Shown: positions 27,471 to 37,423 of the stretch, piece by piece
Layout of the letters: the number at the start of each line of letters is the position of its first letter
Position numbering within the stretch: the stretch's first letter is position 1
Source: Methylobacterium marchantiae
GTDB taxonomy: Bacteria > Pseudomonadota > Alphaproteobacteria > Rhizobiales > Beijerinckiaceae
Assembly: GCF_022179405.1 (NCBI RefSeq)
Contig: NZ_BPQT01000033.1
Location: 80,507-144,506 of the forward strand
Length of the DNA stretch: 64,000 nt
Direction: 5' to 3'
Made by a program: the position numbers and the translations under genes
The notes under the pieces: generated by a model
What the model saw: only the letters and a program-made list of their open reading frames with translations
Database searches by the model: none
What the model was told of the DNA's origin: nothing

Positions 27471-28091
27471 ATGACACGACGGATCATCACGGCCGGCACC
27501 TTTGGCCTCGGCCTGCTTTCCAGCCTGACCGCATTGAGCCCGCCCGCTCTGGCCGATTCCCCAGTGGTCCGCGTGCGTGGCACGATCGAATCCGTCGAGA
27601 GCGATCACGTGACGATCAAGCCCCGGACCGGCCAGGCCGTTTCAGTCAGGTTCGCGGACGCGATGCGCGTGGCCGCCGCGAGCAAGGCTCAGATCGGGGA
27701 CATCAAGCCCGACAGCTATATCGGCACGGCCGCGACGCCCCAGCCCGACGGCACGTTGAAAGCCCTCGAAGTCGCCGTGTTCGCCCCCAGCATGCGCGGT
27801 ACCGGCGACGGCCATTATCCGTGGGACCTGGAGAAGGAGAGCACGATGACGAATGGCGCGGTCGGCACGCTCGCCGGCACGACCGGCCGGACGATCACCG
27901 TGACCTACAAGGGCGGCGAGAAAACCATCACCGTTCCAGAGGACGCGCCGATCGTCGCCCTCAACCCCTCAGACAAGTCCGTCATCAAGGTGGGCGCCCG
28001 CGTGGTGGCGATCACCAAGGCCGATGCGACCGGCACCGTCGTCGCCGATCGGATGATCGTCGGCGAGAACGGCACCGTTCCGCCGATGTAA
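27471..28091 (+). CDS. Exported protein, first of a tandem paralogous pair
   Basis: A 206-residue exported protein: signal peptide MTRRIITAGTFGLGLLSSLT to about residue 29 (ALADS). The mature part is two beta-rich repeats resembling DUF5666/OB-like modules: VRVRGTIESVESDHVTIKPR and, later, GAVGTLAGTTGRTITVTYKG. It is about 60% identical by eye to the next gene, including the blocks DIKPDSYIGTAA, GDGHYPWDL, STMTNGA and GENGTVPPM. Function unknown. It shares direction and spacing with the cytochrome b and molybdoenzyme genes, so it may be an operon partner. Confidence 0.75.
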   Translation: MTRRIITAGTFGLGLLSSLTALSPPALADSPVVRVRGTIESVESDHVTIKPRTGQAVSVRFADAMRVAAASKAQIGDIKPDSYIGTAATPQPDGTLKALEVAVFAPSMRGTGDGHYPWDLEKESTMTNGAVGTLAGTTGRTITVTYKGGEKTITVPEDAPIVALNPSDKSVIKVGARVVAITKADATGTVVADRMIVGENGTVPPM

Positions 28092-28209
28092 GCCCGACCG
28101 ACCCGCCGACACGTATTCCGGGGCAGTGGCGCAGCCCCGGCATCGGGGCCCGACATCTCACAGCGGGTCCAAGACAACGACGCCGAACCCGAACGCTCAA
28201 GGAAACGCC

Positions 28210-28809
28210 ATGCTGAAATCCTTCCTGACGACACTCACCCTGACGCTTGCCGTGACGGCCACAGCCGCGCAGGCGGACGACATCACGCGCTACCGCGGCA
28301 CCATCGAGAAGGTCGACGGCACGGCCGTGACGATCAAGCCGCGCACCGGCGAGGCGCTGACGGTCACCATGGAACCCGACGTGAAGGTTCTGTCCGCGAC
28401 TTCCGGCAAGCTCACCGACATCAAGCCCGACAGCTACATCGGCACCGCGGCGATCCCGCAGCCGGACGGATCGCAGAAGGCGCTCCAGGTCACCGTCTTC
28501 GCCTCGTCCCTGCGCGGCACGGCCGACGGCCATTACCCCTGGGATCTGGGCTCCAACTCCACCATGACCAACGGCGCCATCGGCACCATCTCGGGCACCG
28601 AGGGACGGACCCTGCTGGTCAAGTACCAGGGCGGGGAGAAGAAAGTGAACGTGCCGGAGGACGTGCCGGTGACCCTGGTCGATCCGGGCGACAAGTCCGT
28701 CGTCGTTGACGGCGCCAAGGTGGTCGCCTTCACGAAGAAGGGTGCCGACGGAAAGCCCACCGCCGTGATCCTCATCGTCGGCCGCAACGGCACCGTCCCG
28801 TCGATGTGA
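28210..28809 (+). CDS. Exported protein, second of a tandem paralogous pair
   Basis: A 199-residue paralogue of the preceding gene: signal peptide MLKSFLTTLTLTLAVTATAA then QADDITRYRGTIEKVDGTAV. The repeated beta-modules and the conserved blocks DIKPDSYIGTAAIPQPDG, ADGHYPWDLG and GRNGTVPSM are retained. The ATG at 28210 is chosen because it begins the signal peptide. The pair is likely a tandem duplication followed by divergence. It sits 85 bases before the cytochrome b gene, with a GC-rich hairpin between. Confidence 0.75.
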   Translation: MLKSFLTTLTLTLAVTATAAQADDITRYRGTIEKVDGTAVTIKPRTGEALTVTMEPDVKVLSATSGKLTDIKPDSYIGTAAIPQPDGSQKALQVTVFASSLRGTADGHYPWDLGSNSTMTNGAIGTISGTEGRTLLVKYQGGEKKVNVPEDVPVTLVDPGDKSVVVDGAKVVAFTKKGADGKPTAVILIVGRNGTVPSM

Positions 28810-28819
28810 CGGCGTTGTG

Positions 28820-28844
28820 CCCTCCCCCGCCCTGTGGGGGAGGG
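28820..28844. repeat. GC-rich intercistronic hairpin
   Basis: A nine-base-pair inverted repeat CCCTCCCCC / GGGGGAGGG with a seven-base loop, between the second paralogue and the cytochrome b gene. Such C/G-run palindromes recur as extragenic elements in this group; a weaker similar one is at about 43803-43832. No T-run follows it. Confidence 0.5.
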
Positions 28845-28894
28845 CGGGGTACGCGAAGCACCGTTCGATCTGCATTTCAAAGGGCGACCCCGCG

Positions 28895-29542
28895 ATGTCA
28901 TCATCTGCCGCCGGCCCCTCCCGCATCACCGTGATCCATCCGCTCGTCGTGCGCGTGACCCACTGGATCAATGCGGTGGCGGTGTTCTGCATGCTGTTCA
29001 GCGGCTGGGCGATCTACAACGCCTCGCCGCTCTTCCCCTTCGTCTTTCCGAAATGGGCGACGTTGGGCGGCTGGCTCGGCGGGGCGCTCGCATGGCACTT
29101 CGCTGCCATGTGGCTGTTCGCCCTGAACGGTCTCGCCTATGCACTCTACGGCCTGTTCGCGCGGCATTTCGCGAAGTCGTTCCTGCCGCTGAGCCCCGGC
29201 GCGGTCTGGCGCGATGCCACGGCGGCCTTGCGTCTGCGCCTCACCCACCGGATCGGCCAGTACAACGCCGTGCAGAGGCTCGCCTACCTGATGGCGTTCC
29301 TGCTGGGAATCCTGCTCCTCGCCTCCGGGCTCGCCCTGTGGAAGCCGGTGCAGTTGCAGGGATTGGCCAATCTCTTCGGCGGCTATGAGTGGGCGCGTCG
29401 CGTACACTTCCTCGCCATGTCCGGCCTCGTCGGTTTCATTCTGCTGCATCTGGCACTGGTGATCCTGGTGCCGCGCACGTTCGTGGCGATGATCACCGGC
29501 CGCGCCCGCGTTCCCGTCGATCCGGTGGAGACCCGCCCATGA
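28895..29542 (+). CDS. Cytochrome b561-type membrane subunit
   Basis: Di-haem cytochrome b/b6-like integral membrane protein of 215 residues with four predicted spans. Candidate haem-ligand histidines occur in IHPLVVRVTHWINAVAVF (His near residues 15 and 23), WHFAAMWLFALNGLAY, and the last span RRVHFLAMSGLVGFILLHLA. It probably transfers electrons between the quinone pool and the adjacent molybdoenzyme. The ATG at 28895 follows a weak AAGGGCG RBS. Its stop overlaps the next gene's start as ATGA, so the two are translationally coupled. Confidence 0.88.
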   Translation: MSSSAAGPSRITVIHPLVVRVTHWINAVAVFCMLFSGWAIYNASPLFPFVFPKWATLGGWLGGALAWHFAAMWLFALNGLAYALYGLFARHFAKSFLPLSPGAVWRDATAALRLRLTHRIGQYNAVQRLAYLMAFLLGILLLASGLALWKPVQLQGLANLFGGYEWARRVHFLAMSGLVGFILLHLALVILVPRTFVAMITGRARVPVDPVETRP

Positions 29543-30318
29543 GCCGCGACCCAACCGAGGCGAAACGCCTGCGCGACCTGCGCCGCGAGATCCAGCCGGA
29601 ACTGGTGACGCTGGAACGCCGCCTGTTCCTGCGCTCCGGTCTGTCGCTCGGAGCCCTGTCGCTGCTCTCGGGCTGCGACCTCTCCACCGGCACCAACGGC
29701 ACGCTGATCGACCGGACGCTCTGGGCGATGTCGCGTGCCAACGACCGGGTCCAGGCCTGGCTGTTCGACCCGAACACGCTGGCACCGACCTATCCCGCGA
29801 GCATGATCGACAAGCCGTTCCGCTTCAACGCCTACTATCCGCCGGACAATGTCCCCGAGATCGATGAGGCGACCTGGAAGCTCGACGTCTCGGGTCTCGT
29901 CTCCGACAAGACGCCCTGGACCCTACCGAGGCTGCGTGCCCTGCCGCAGGAAAGCCAGATCACCCGGCACATCTGCATCGAGGGCTGGAGCCAGATCGGG
30001 CAGTGGAGCGGCGTTCCGCTCAAGTCTTTCCTCGAACGGGTCGGTGCCGACCTCACCGCGAAATATGTCGGCTTCAAATGCGCCGACCGCTATTACGGCA
30101 GCCTCGACATGCCGAGCGCGCTGCACCCGCAGACAGTGCTGGCGCTGGATTTCGGCGGCGAGGCGCTGCCCCTCGAATACGGCTATCCGCTCCGGGTGCG
30201 GGTGCCGACGAAGCTCGGCTTCAAGAGCCCGAAACACATCGTCTCGGTGTTCGTGACCAACGACTATCCCGGCGGCTACTGGGAGGACCAGGGCTACAAC
30301 TGGTTCAGCGGCATCTGA
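29539..30318 (+). CDS. Molybdopterin-dependent oxidoreductase (sulfite oxidase-fold)
   Basis: Protein of 259 residues of the SUOX/MsrP-like oxidoreductase fold. A twin-arginine-type signal (ERRLFLRSGLSLGALSLLSGC) ends in a lipobox-like LLSGC, so it may be a Tat-exported lipoprotein. The Mo-ligand Cys lies in RHICIEGWSQIGQWSGVPL. YVGFKCADRYYGSLDMPSAL and VTNDYPGGYWEDQGYNWFSGI are typical of the family. Its partner is the b-type cytochrome encoded by the overlapping upstream gene. The substrate is unknown; MsrP-like repair of oxidised proteins or small sulfoxides is one possibility. Confidence 0.86.
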   Translation: MSRDPTEAKRLRDLRREIQPELVTLERRLFLRSGLSLGALSLLSGCDLSTGTNGTLIDRTLWAMSRANDRVQAWLFDPNTLAPTYPASMIDKPFRFNAYYPPDNVPEIDEATWKLDVSGLVSDKTPWTLPRLRALPQESQITRHICIEGWSQIGQWSGVPLKSFLERVGADLTAKYVGFKCADRYYGSLDMPSALHPQTVLALDFGGEALPLEYGYPLRVRVPTKLGFKSPKHIVSVFVTNDYPGGYWEDQGYNWFSGI

Positions 30319-30870
30319 ACGGCCCCACGTTTCGAAGATGGAACCCGGCATGCCGTTTCCGATCGTCCGGCCGGGATCGGGTGGTTCCGACTGCAGTGTC
30401 CATCGGTCGTCTCGATGTGGAAAACGCTCCGAAAGGACAAGCCTGCTCTCGTCTCGTGGGCAAAAGGAAGGATCTTTCCAAAAGCACTTTGTCTTTGAAA
30501 ATCACTCTCGTTGACCTCGGCGCGTCAAGATAAGCACAATACAGACAGGCCGGAGGAAGGCCGCTTGTCCGCGTAATGCTTTCGAAGACGGTTCGTCCGG
30601 GGGCAGTGCTTCGATTGGAAACCCGTGTCGCGACGCCCTGGAACGCTCCTCATCGAACTGGATACCGCCCCGGTGTCGCACGGTACGAGCGAACTCGGAT
30701 CCCGACCCGCCAGGCGGCTCGCGCCCCTCGGCACAAGGCCTCCGCCCGGCAACGGATCGCGTCGGACCGACCCCACCTCCGGCACGAAGCCACGGAATCC
30801 GTGAGAGGCGACGGCCCTCGGCCGCGCAACCGACCCCCAACATAGAAGACGGCACCCGAAGGAGGGAGCG
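30319..30870. other. Intergenic region before the cysE/encapsulin locus
   Basis: About 550 bases with no convincing gene. The segment around 30440-30545 is AT-richer and includes TTGACC at about 30507-30512, a possible -35 element. Open frames here are arginine/proline-rich shadows without RBS. The promoter of the small ORF and cysE is probably within this interval. Confidence 0.4.
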
Positions 30871-31062
30871 ATGGTTCTCGGAGATCAGGTCGTGTTCGCG
30901 AGACTCGACGTTGCCGAGGCGCTCGGCATCTGGCGCCACGCGACCGGGCGCATCGTCGATATCGTGTCCGCCGCCGACGGGGCCGAGGCGGTGAACGTTC
31001 AGTTCGAGGGCCACCGCCTGCTCGTCGGCTACATCGCGACGCTCTTCCAGCGCGTCGGCTGA
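30871..31062 (+). CDS. Small hypothetical protein upstream of cysE
   Basis: A 63-residue protein (MVLGDQVVFARLDVAEALGI to GYIATLFQRVG) with a strong RBS (GGAGGGAG a few bases before the ATG). The pattern DQVVFARLD, TGRIVDIVSA, NVQFEGHRLLVGY suggests a small SH3/KOW-like beta-barrel. No family is recognised with confidence. Its position 56 bases before cysE and the good RBS indicate a real co-transcribed gene in the sulfur locus. Confidence 0.65.
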   Translation: MVLGDQVVFARLDVAEALGIWRHATGRIVDIVSAADGAEAVNVQFEGHRLLVGYIATLFQRVG

Positions 31063-31118
31063 GACCGGCCTCGCCCGAGCCGGCGCGAGGGCCCAGAACT
31101 CACGAGGACGCGGAACCC

Positions 31119-31985
31119 ATGACAGCCGGCAATCTGGCCACGCGCAGCATCCCGAGCAACATCCTTCGCCCGCCCCTGCGCAGCGTGAGCCAGACCAATG
31201 TCGAATCCGACGTCTGGCGCGCCATGCGCGCGGAGGCCGAGGCCGCGCTGATCGAGGAACCGCTCTATGCCGGGATCGTCCAGGCGACGGTCCTGGATCA
31301 GCCGAGCCTCATCCACGCCTTCGCCTATCGCCTCGCCCATCGCCTCGGCGACGGCGACCTTTCACGCCTGTCCACCCGCGACCTCTGTCTCTCCGCCTTC
31401 CAGGCCGACCCGCATGCGGGCGACCACGCGGTCCGCGACCTCGTCGCCATACGCGAGCGCGACCCGACCTGCCGCCGCTATCTCGATCCCTTCCTGTTCT
31501 ACAAAGGGCTCGCCGCCCTGGAGGGCTACCGGGTGGCCCATTGGCTCTGGCACCAGGGCCGCGCCACCCTGGCCCTCCACATCCAGAGCCGGATCTCCGA
31601 AGTGTTCGGAGCCGACATCCATCCCGCCGCACGCATCGGCTCGGGGGTCTTCATCGATCACGCCACCGGGGTCGTCATCGGCGAGACCACGGTGATCGCC
31701 GACGATGTCTCGATCCTGCAATCGGTGACTCTGGGCGGCAACGGCAAGGAAAGCGGCGATCGCCATCCCAAGATCGCGCGCGGGGTGCTGCTCAGCGTCG
31801 GCGCCAAGGTGCTCGGCAACATCCGGGTCGGCGAGGGCGCGAAGGTCGCCGCCGCGGCCGTGGTCCTGCACGACGTGCCCGCTCACACCACCGTCGCGGG
31901 CGTGCCGGCGCGTGTCGTCTCCCGCATCAGCACAGCCGAAGACCCGGCACTGACCATGGATCAGTTCTTCGGTGACGGCATTTGA
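31119..31985 (+). CDS. cysE: Serine O-acetyltransferase
   Basis: Acetyl-CoA:L-serine O-acetyltransferase of 288 residues, making O-acetylserine for cysteine synthesis. The N-terminal helical domain (DVWRAMRAEAEAALIEEPLY) is followed by the catalytic region FIDHATGVVIGETTVIADDVS and the left-handed hexapeptide beta-helix (KIARGVLLSVGAKVLGNIRV to VVLHDVPAHTTVAGVPARVV). It lies upstream of a Family 2-type encapsulin and its desulfurase. SrpH-like acetyltransferases accompany the related SrpI encapsulin, so the enzyme probably feeds cysteine to the compartment; this is inference from linkage. Confidence 0.93.
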   Translation: MTAGNLATRSIPSNILRPPLRSVSQTNVESDVWRAMRAEAEAALIEEPLYAGIVQATVLDQPSLIHAFAYRLAHRLGDGDLSRLSTRDLCLSAFQADPHAGDHAVRDLVAIRERDPTCRRYLDPFLFYKGLAALEGYRVAHWLWHQGRATLALHIQSRISEVFGADIHPAARIGSGVFIDHATGVVIGETTVIADDVSILQSVTLGGNGKESGDRHPKIARGVLLSVGAKVLGNIRVGEGAKVAAAAVVLHDVPAHTTVAGVPARVVSRISTAEDPALTMDQFFGDGI

Positions 31986-32304
31986 AGACGATCTCTCGAC
32001 ATCATATTCGGCTTTCGTAGAATGATATTCTATTTTGTCTCACCGATAAAGAGCGCTAAATTGTTGAGCATCGCTTCTTGGAATTATTACCCTAACACTT
32101 CGATGAAATATGGAATATCATTTTGTTGACCTAGATAAACTATAGCCGCTACGAGAACATCGTCCCGACCGCACCACGTGCGACTTGCAGGGACAAAGGA
32201 CAATCTAGCAACCAGAGCGGGCGCGCGTCAGGCGCGGTTCCGATGCGGCTATCGCCGCGTCGCAGCCGTCCCATGTCCCCTGCCGGAACACGGAGACGAA
32301 ACCA
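31986..32304. promoter_or_regulatory. AT-rich control region of the encapsulin operon
   Basis: A 319-base region, markedly AT-rich in 31990-32155. A perfect interrupted palindrome TAGAATGATATTCTA occupies 32018-32032. A near copy in inverted orientation (13 of 15 positions) occupies about 32110-32124, directly before a TTGACC element (32126-32131) that may be a -35 box. The sequence is reminiscent of Irr or other Fur-family targets, but the half-site spacing differs from the usual Irr box. A GGAG motif about 10 bases before 32305 serves as RBS. Confidence 0.5.
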
Positions 32305-33682
32305 ATGAGTGGACCGGGTCTGAGCGTGAGCGCCTCTGCGGCACGCAATCTAGCCACCGCGACCGTCACCTCGGTCCAGAACGCGGCCAACACCCCGCGC
32401 TGGTTCCATCGCCTGCTGCCCTTCGTCGACGTCGCCGGCGGCGTCTACCGAGTCAACCGCCGCGCCGTCGTGCTGGCCAAGCCCGGCCGGATCGAGCTGA
32501 GCAACGACGGGAACGAGCGCGGCGTGCGCCCGGCCTCCCTGCGGCGCATCCCGCTGTTCAGCCGCCTCGGCGACAACGAACTGTCCGCCCTCGCATCCAA
32601 GTTCACCGCATCCCAGCACAAGGCCGGCGAGATCATCGCTGAAGAGGGCTCCACCGGCCGCAGCCTCACGGTGGTGGCCGACGGCACCGTCGAACTGACC
32701 CTGTCGGGCCCGTTCAAGGGCCGCCTGCGCCAGGGGCTCGCCACCGGCGGAGACTATTTCGGTGACGGCGATCTCGTCGGCGAGAACACGCCCGCTCCAG
32801 CCGTGAAGGCACTCTCGGTAGTCACTCTGCTGACCCTCGACCGGGCCGCCATCGAGGACGAGGGCATCCGCTCGCGCATCACCCAGTACGTGGAGGAGCG
32901 CGACCGCCTGAAGGGCCACACCAACAGCCATGGCGAGCAGGGTATCGAGCTTCTCGCGGTCCATACCGGCGAGCCGCGTCTGCCCACCACCTTCGTCGAT
33001 TACGAGGAGGATCCGCGCGAGTACCACCTCTCCACGATCCAGACGATCCTGCACACCCACACCCGCGTCACCGATCTCTATTCCAATGAGATCGACCAGC
33101 TTCGCGAGCAGATCCGCCTCACGGTCGATGCCGTGAAGGAGCGCGAGGAATGGGAGCTGTTCAACAATTCCGAGTTCGGCCTGCTGCACGAAGTCAGCCA
33201 GCGCCAGCGCATCCCCACCCGCGGCGGCCCGCCCACCCCGGACGACCTCGACGAACTCCTGACCCTGGTCTGGAAGAAGCCCGCCTTCTTCGTGGCCCAT
33301 CCCCGCGCCATCGCGGCCTTCGGCCGTGAAGCCACCCGCCGCGGCGTGCCCCCGGTGGTGATCCACCTGTTCGGTTCGCCCTTCCTCACCTGGCGCGGCG
33401 TGCCGATCGTGCCGAGCGACAAGCTGCCCATCGACATCGACCCGGTAACCGGCGCCCAGACCACCTCGATCCTGCTTCTCCGCGTCGGCGAAGGCGAGCA
33501 GGGGGTCGTCGGTCTGCAGAAGTCGGGCGTCACCGGCGAGATCGAGACCGGCCTGTCGGTGCGCTACATGGGCACCAACGACCATTCCATCGCCTCGCAC
33601 CTCGTGACCCGCTACTTCTCGGCCGCCGTGCTCGTGGAAGACGCCATCGCTCGTCTCGATAACGTGCTGCTGGGCAACTACC

Positions 33683-33696
<14 letters not shown>
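32305..33696 (+). CDS. Family 2B encapsulin shell protein with cyclic-nucleotide-binding-like domain
   Basis: Shell-forming protein of 463 residues of the HK97-fold Family 2 encapsulin (SrpI-like) group. After an N-terminal arm (1-75), a cNMP-binding-like domain is inserted at about 83-185 (IPLFSRLGDNELSALASKFT, HKAGEIIAEEG, GDYFGDGDLVGE), the defining feature of subfamily 2B. The HK97-like body follows (REYHLSTIQTILHTHTRVTDLYS, WELFNNSEFGLLHE, GSPFLTWRGVPIVPSDKLPI, GLSVRYMGTNDHSIASHLVTRYFSAAVLVEDAIARLDNV). The phosphate-binding cassette lacks the canonical Arg (NTPAPAVKAL), so nucleotide binding is uncertain. The ATG of the cargo gene overlaps its end by 14 bases. Confidence 0.9.
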
Positions 33697-35758
<2,062 letters not shown>

Positions 35759-35788
35759 CGACTGAGCCTGAAGACGCGATGCGACATC

Positions 35789-35822
35789 ATTCGGCCCGGT
35801 CGGTTCTCTGACCGGGCCGAAT
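35789..35822. terminator. Bidirectional 13-bp hairpin between convergent genes
   Basis: A perfect 13-base-pair stem (ATTCGGCCCGGTC pairs with GACCGGGCCGAAT) with an eight-base loop lies between the desulfurase stop and the stop of the leftward YeeE gene. It lacks a T-run on either side but is the likely termination structure for both. Confidence 0.65.
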
Positions 35823-35833
35823 GCGTTGGCGTC

Positions 35834-36262
35834 TCACCTGCGGGATGACGCTGCGGTGAAGCGATGGAGCAGCATGCCCACCAGCATCGCCGCCACGAAT
35901 CCGATGACCTGCGGCAGGCCGAGGATCAGACCGGCCAGCGCGGGGCCGGGGCAGAGGCCTACGAGGCCCCAGCCGATTCCGAACAGGGCAGCGCCCCCGA
36001 TCAGGCCGGCGGTGATGGGACGGTTGTGGGGAATCTCAAACCGTTGCGCGAGGACGGGCTTGCGCATCCGCGAGACGAGGGCATAGCCCAGCGCCGAGAC
36101 GCCGACAGCGCCGGCGAGCACGAAGGCGAGGCTGGGGTCCCAGGCACCGGCGACGTCGAGGAACCCGAGCACGCGAGCCGGGTCCATCATGCCCGAAAGG
36201 GCCAGACCGAAGCCGAACAGCAGGCCGGCCAGAAGACCCACCGACGAGCGCAGGATATCCAT
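35834..36262 (-). CDS. DUF6691/YeeE-YedE half-size membrane transporter subunit
   Basis: Integral membrane protein of 142 residues with about four spans: LLAGLLFGFGLALSGMMDPARVLGFLD, a central segment, ITAGLIGGAALFGIGWGLVGLCPGPALAGLI and a last span. GLCPGP with its cysteine is the YeeE/YedE signature linked to sulfur-compound (thiosulfate or sulfide-derivative) uptake. It is a half-size protein that pairs with the upstream gene; the stop of that gene overlaps the ATG at 36262 as TGATG. An in-frame ATG six bases upstream (36268) is an alternative start. It is convergent with the encapsulin cargo gene. Confidence 0.85.
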   Translation of the reverse strand: MDILRSSVGLLAGLLFGFGLALSGMMDPARVLGFLDVAGAWDPSLAFVLAGAVGVSALGYALVSRMRKPVLAQRFEIPHNRPITAGLIGGAALFGIGWGLVGLCPGPALAGLILGLPQVIGFVAAMLVGMLLHRFTAASSRR

Positions 36263-36678
36263 CACCATCCCCCGTGGCGCACGACGAACACCGTCGCGGC
36301 GGCGGTGACCATGAAGGTCGCCACGGCGGCGATGGAGCGGGGCGACAATCGGGCGAGGCCACAGACGCCGTGGCCGCTGGTGCATCCCGCGCCCATGCGG
36401 GTTCCGTAGCCGACGAGGAGACCGCCGAGGACGACGAGTGTCCAGGGCGCGTCGAGCTGGACGACGGGCCAGGCGCCGAAAGCGAGGCGGAACAGGACCG
36501 GTCCGAGGAGCAGGCCGGCGAGGAAGGTCCATCGCCACGGCGTGTCACGGCTCACCGGAAGCATCGCCCCGGCGGCGATACCGCTGATGCCGGCGATGCG
36601 ACCGTTGAGAATGAGCAGCAGGGCGGCGGAGGCCCCGATCAGGACGCCACCCGCAAGGGCCGACAGGAAGACGATCAT
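36262..36678 (-). CDS. YeeE/YedE family half-size membrane transporter subunit
   Basis: Integral membrane protein of 138 residues with about four spans. GVLIGASAALLLILNGRIAGISGIAAG at the N-terminus and GYGTRMGAGCTSGHGVCGLARLSPRS in the C-terminal half, with two conserved cysteines, are the YeeE/YedE sulfur-transport signature. It is the first gene of a two-gene operon. Such pairs resemble full-length YeeE split into two; in PmpAB-type systems they import inorganic sulfur species. Adjacency to a desulfurase and encapsulin suggests a role in sulfur trafficking. Confidence 0.87.
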   Translation of the reverse strand: MIVFLSALAGGVLIGASAALLLILNGRIAGISGIAAGAMLPVSRDTPWRWTFLAGLLLGPVLFRLAFGAWPVVQLDAPWTLVVLGGLLVGYGTRMGAGCTSGHGVCGLARLSPRSIAAVATFMVTAAATVFVVRHGGW

Positions 36679-36942
36679 TCAGCGACTCCGGCTCCTCCGG
36701 ACGGGACCACCCGGAACGAACACACCACGGCCGCCGAGCACGGACGACCGTGTCGAACCCGTTGTCATGAACTGGAAAACCCGACGGGGGCGGTGGTCCG
36801 CCCACCCGCCGAGAGGTCGAATGTCGGAGCGTATCTGTCAATACGAATCGCCCGATCACGCAGGCATTCGTTCAGCAGGCTCCAGAACGTGGAACCGGTG
36901 ACCACTTTATCGGAGGGCGCGGAACGCGAGCGACCCGGCTCG

Positions 36943-37326
36943 TCAGAACATTCCATTGGGATTGGCGGACGCGTCGGGCAGGACCTGCAGCACGTCCCAG
37001 TGCTCCACGATCTTGCCGGCGTCGTCGAGCCGGAAGATGTCCATGGCGGCATAATCGTGGTTGCCCGGCCAGTGCTGCAGACAATGCAGCACGACGAGGT
37101 CGCCCTCGGCGACCGCGCGCTTCACCTCGACCCGCTTGCCCGGCCATTCGCGCGCCATGCGCTCGAAATAATCGATGAAGCCGTCCTTGCCGGTCGCCAC
37201 ATGCGGATTGTGCTGGATGTATTCGTCGCCGGCATAAAGCGCGATGGCCTCCCGTGGCCGGCATTCGTCGAACATCAGCCGATAGAAGGCGATCACGTTC
37301 GCCTTGTTGCGCTCAAGCTCGGTCAT
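36943..37326 (-). CDS. SnoaL-like / NTF2-fold protein
   Basis: Protein of 127 residues of the NTF2 superfamily (SnoaL-like polyketide-cyclase group). [45 protein letters not shown] and [19 protein letters not shown] are typical; most members are small hydrolases, isomerases or of unknown role. It starts with an ATG preceded by GGGGGA. It lies 97 bases downstream of the large FAD/Fe-S dehydrogenase gene on the same strand, so it may be co-transcribed. Confidence 0.84.
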   Translation of the reverse strand: MTELERNKANVIAFYRLMFDECRPREAIALYAGDEYIQHNPHVATGKDGFIDYFERMAREWPGKRVEVKRAVAEGDLVVLHCLQHWPGNHDYAAMDIFRLDDAGKIVEHWDVLQVLPDASANPNGMF

Positions 37327-37423
37327 GCTGTCCCCCTGTATGGGTCCGCGAGGATTCCGTTCGAGAAAGCCGGCCCACAGCTCGCGGAAACACCCCGCAC
37401 GTCATCGAGGCGAAGACCGGCCA

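Noticed and set aside
30576-30845. 89-codon frame upstream of the cysE locus
   Set aside because: The product is a run of Arg, Pro and Ala residues with no RBS; probable shadow or noise.
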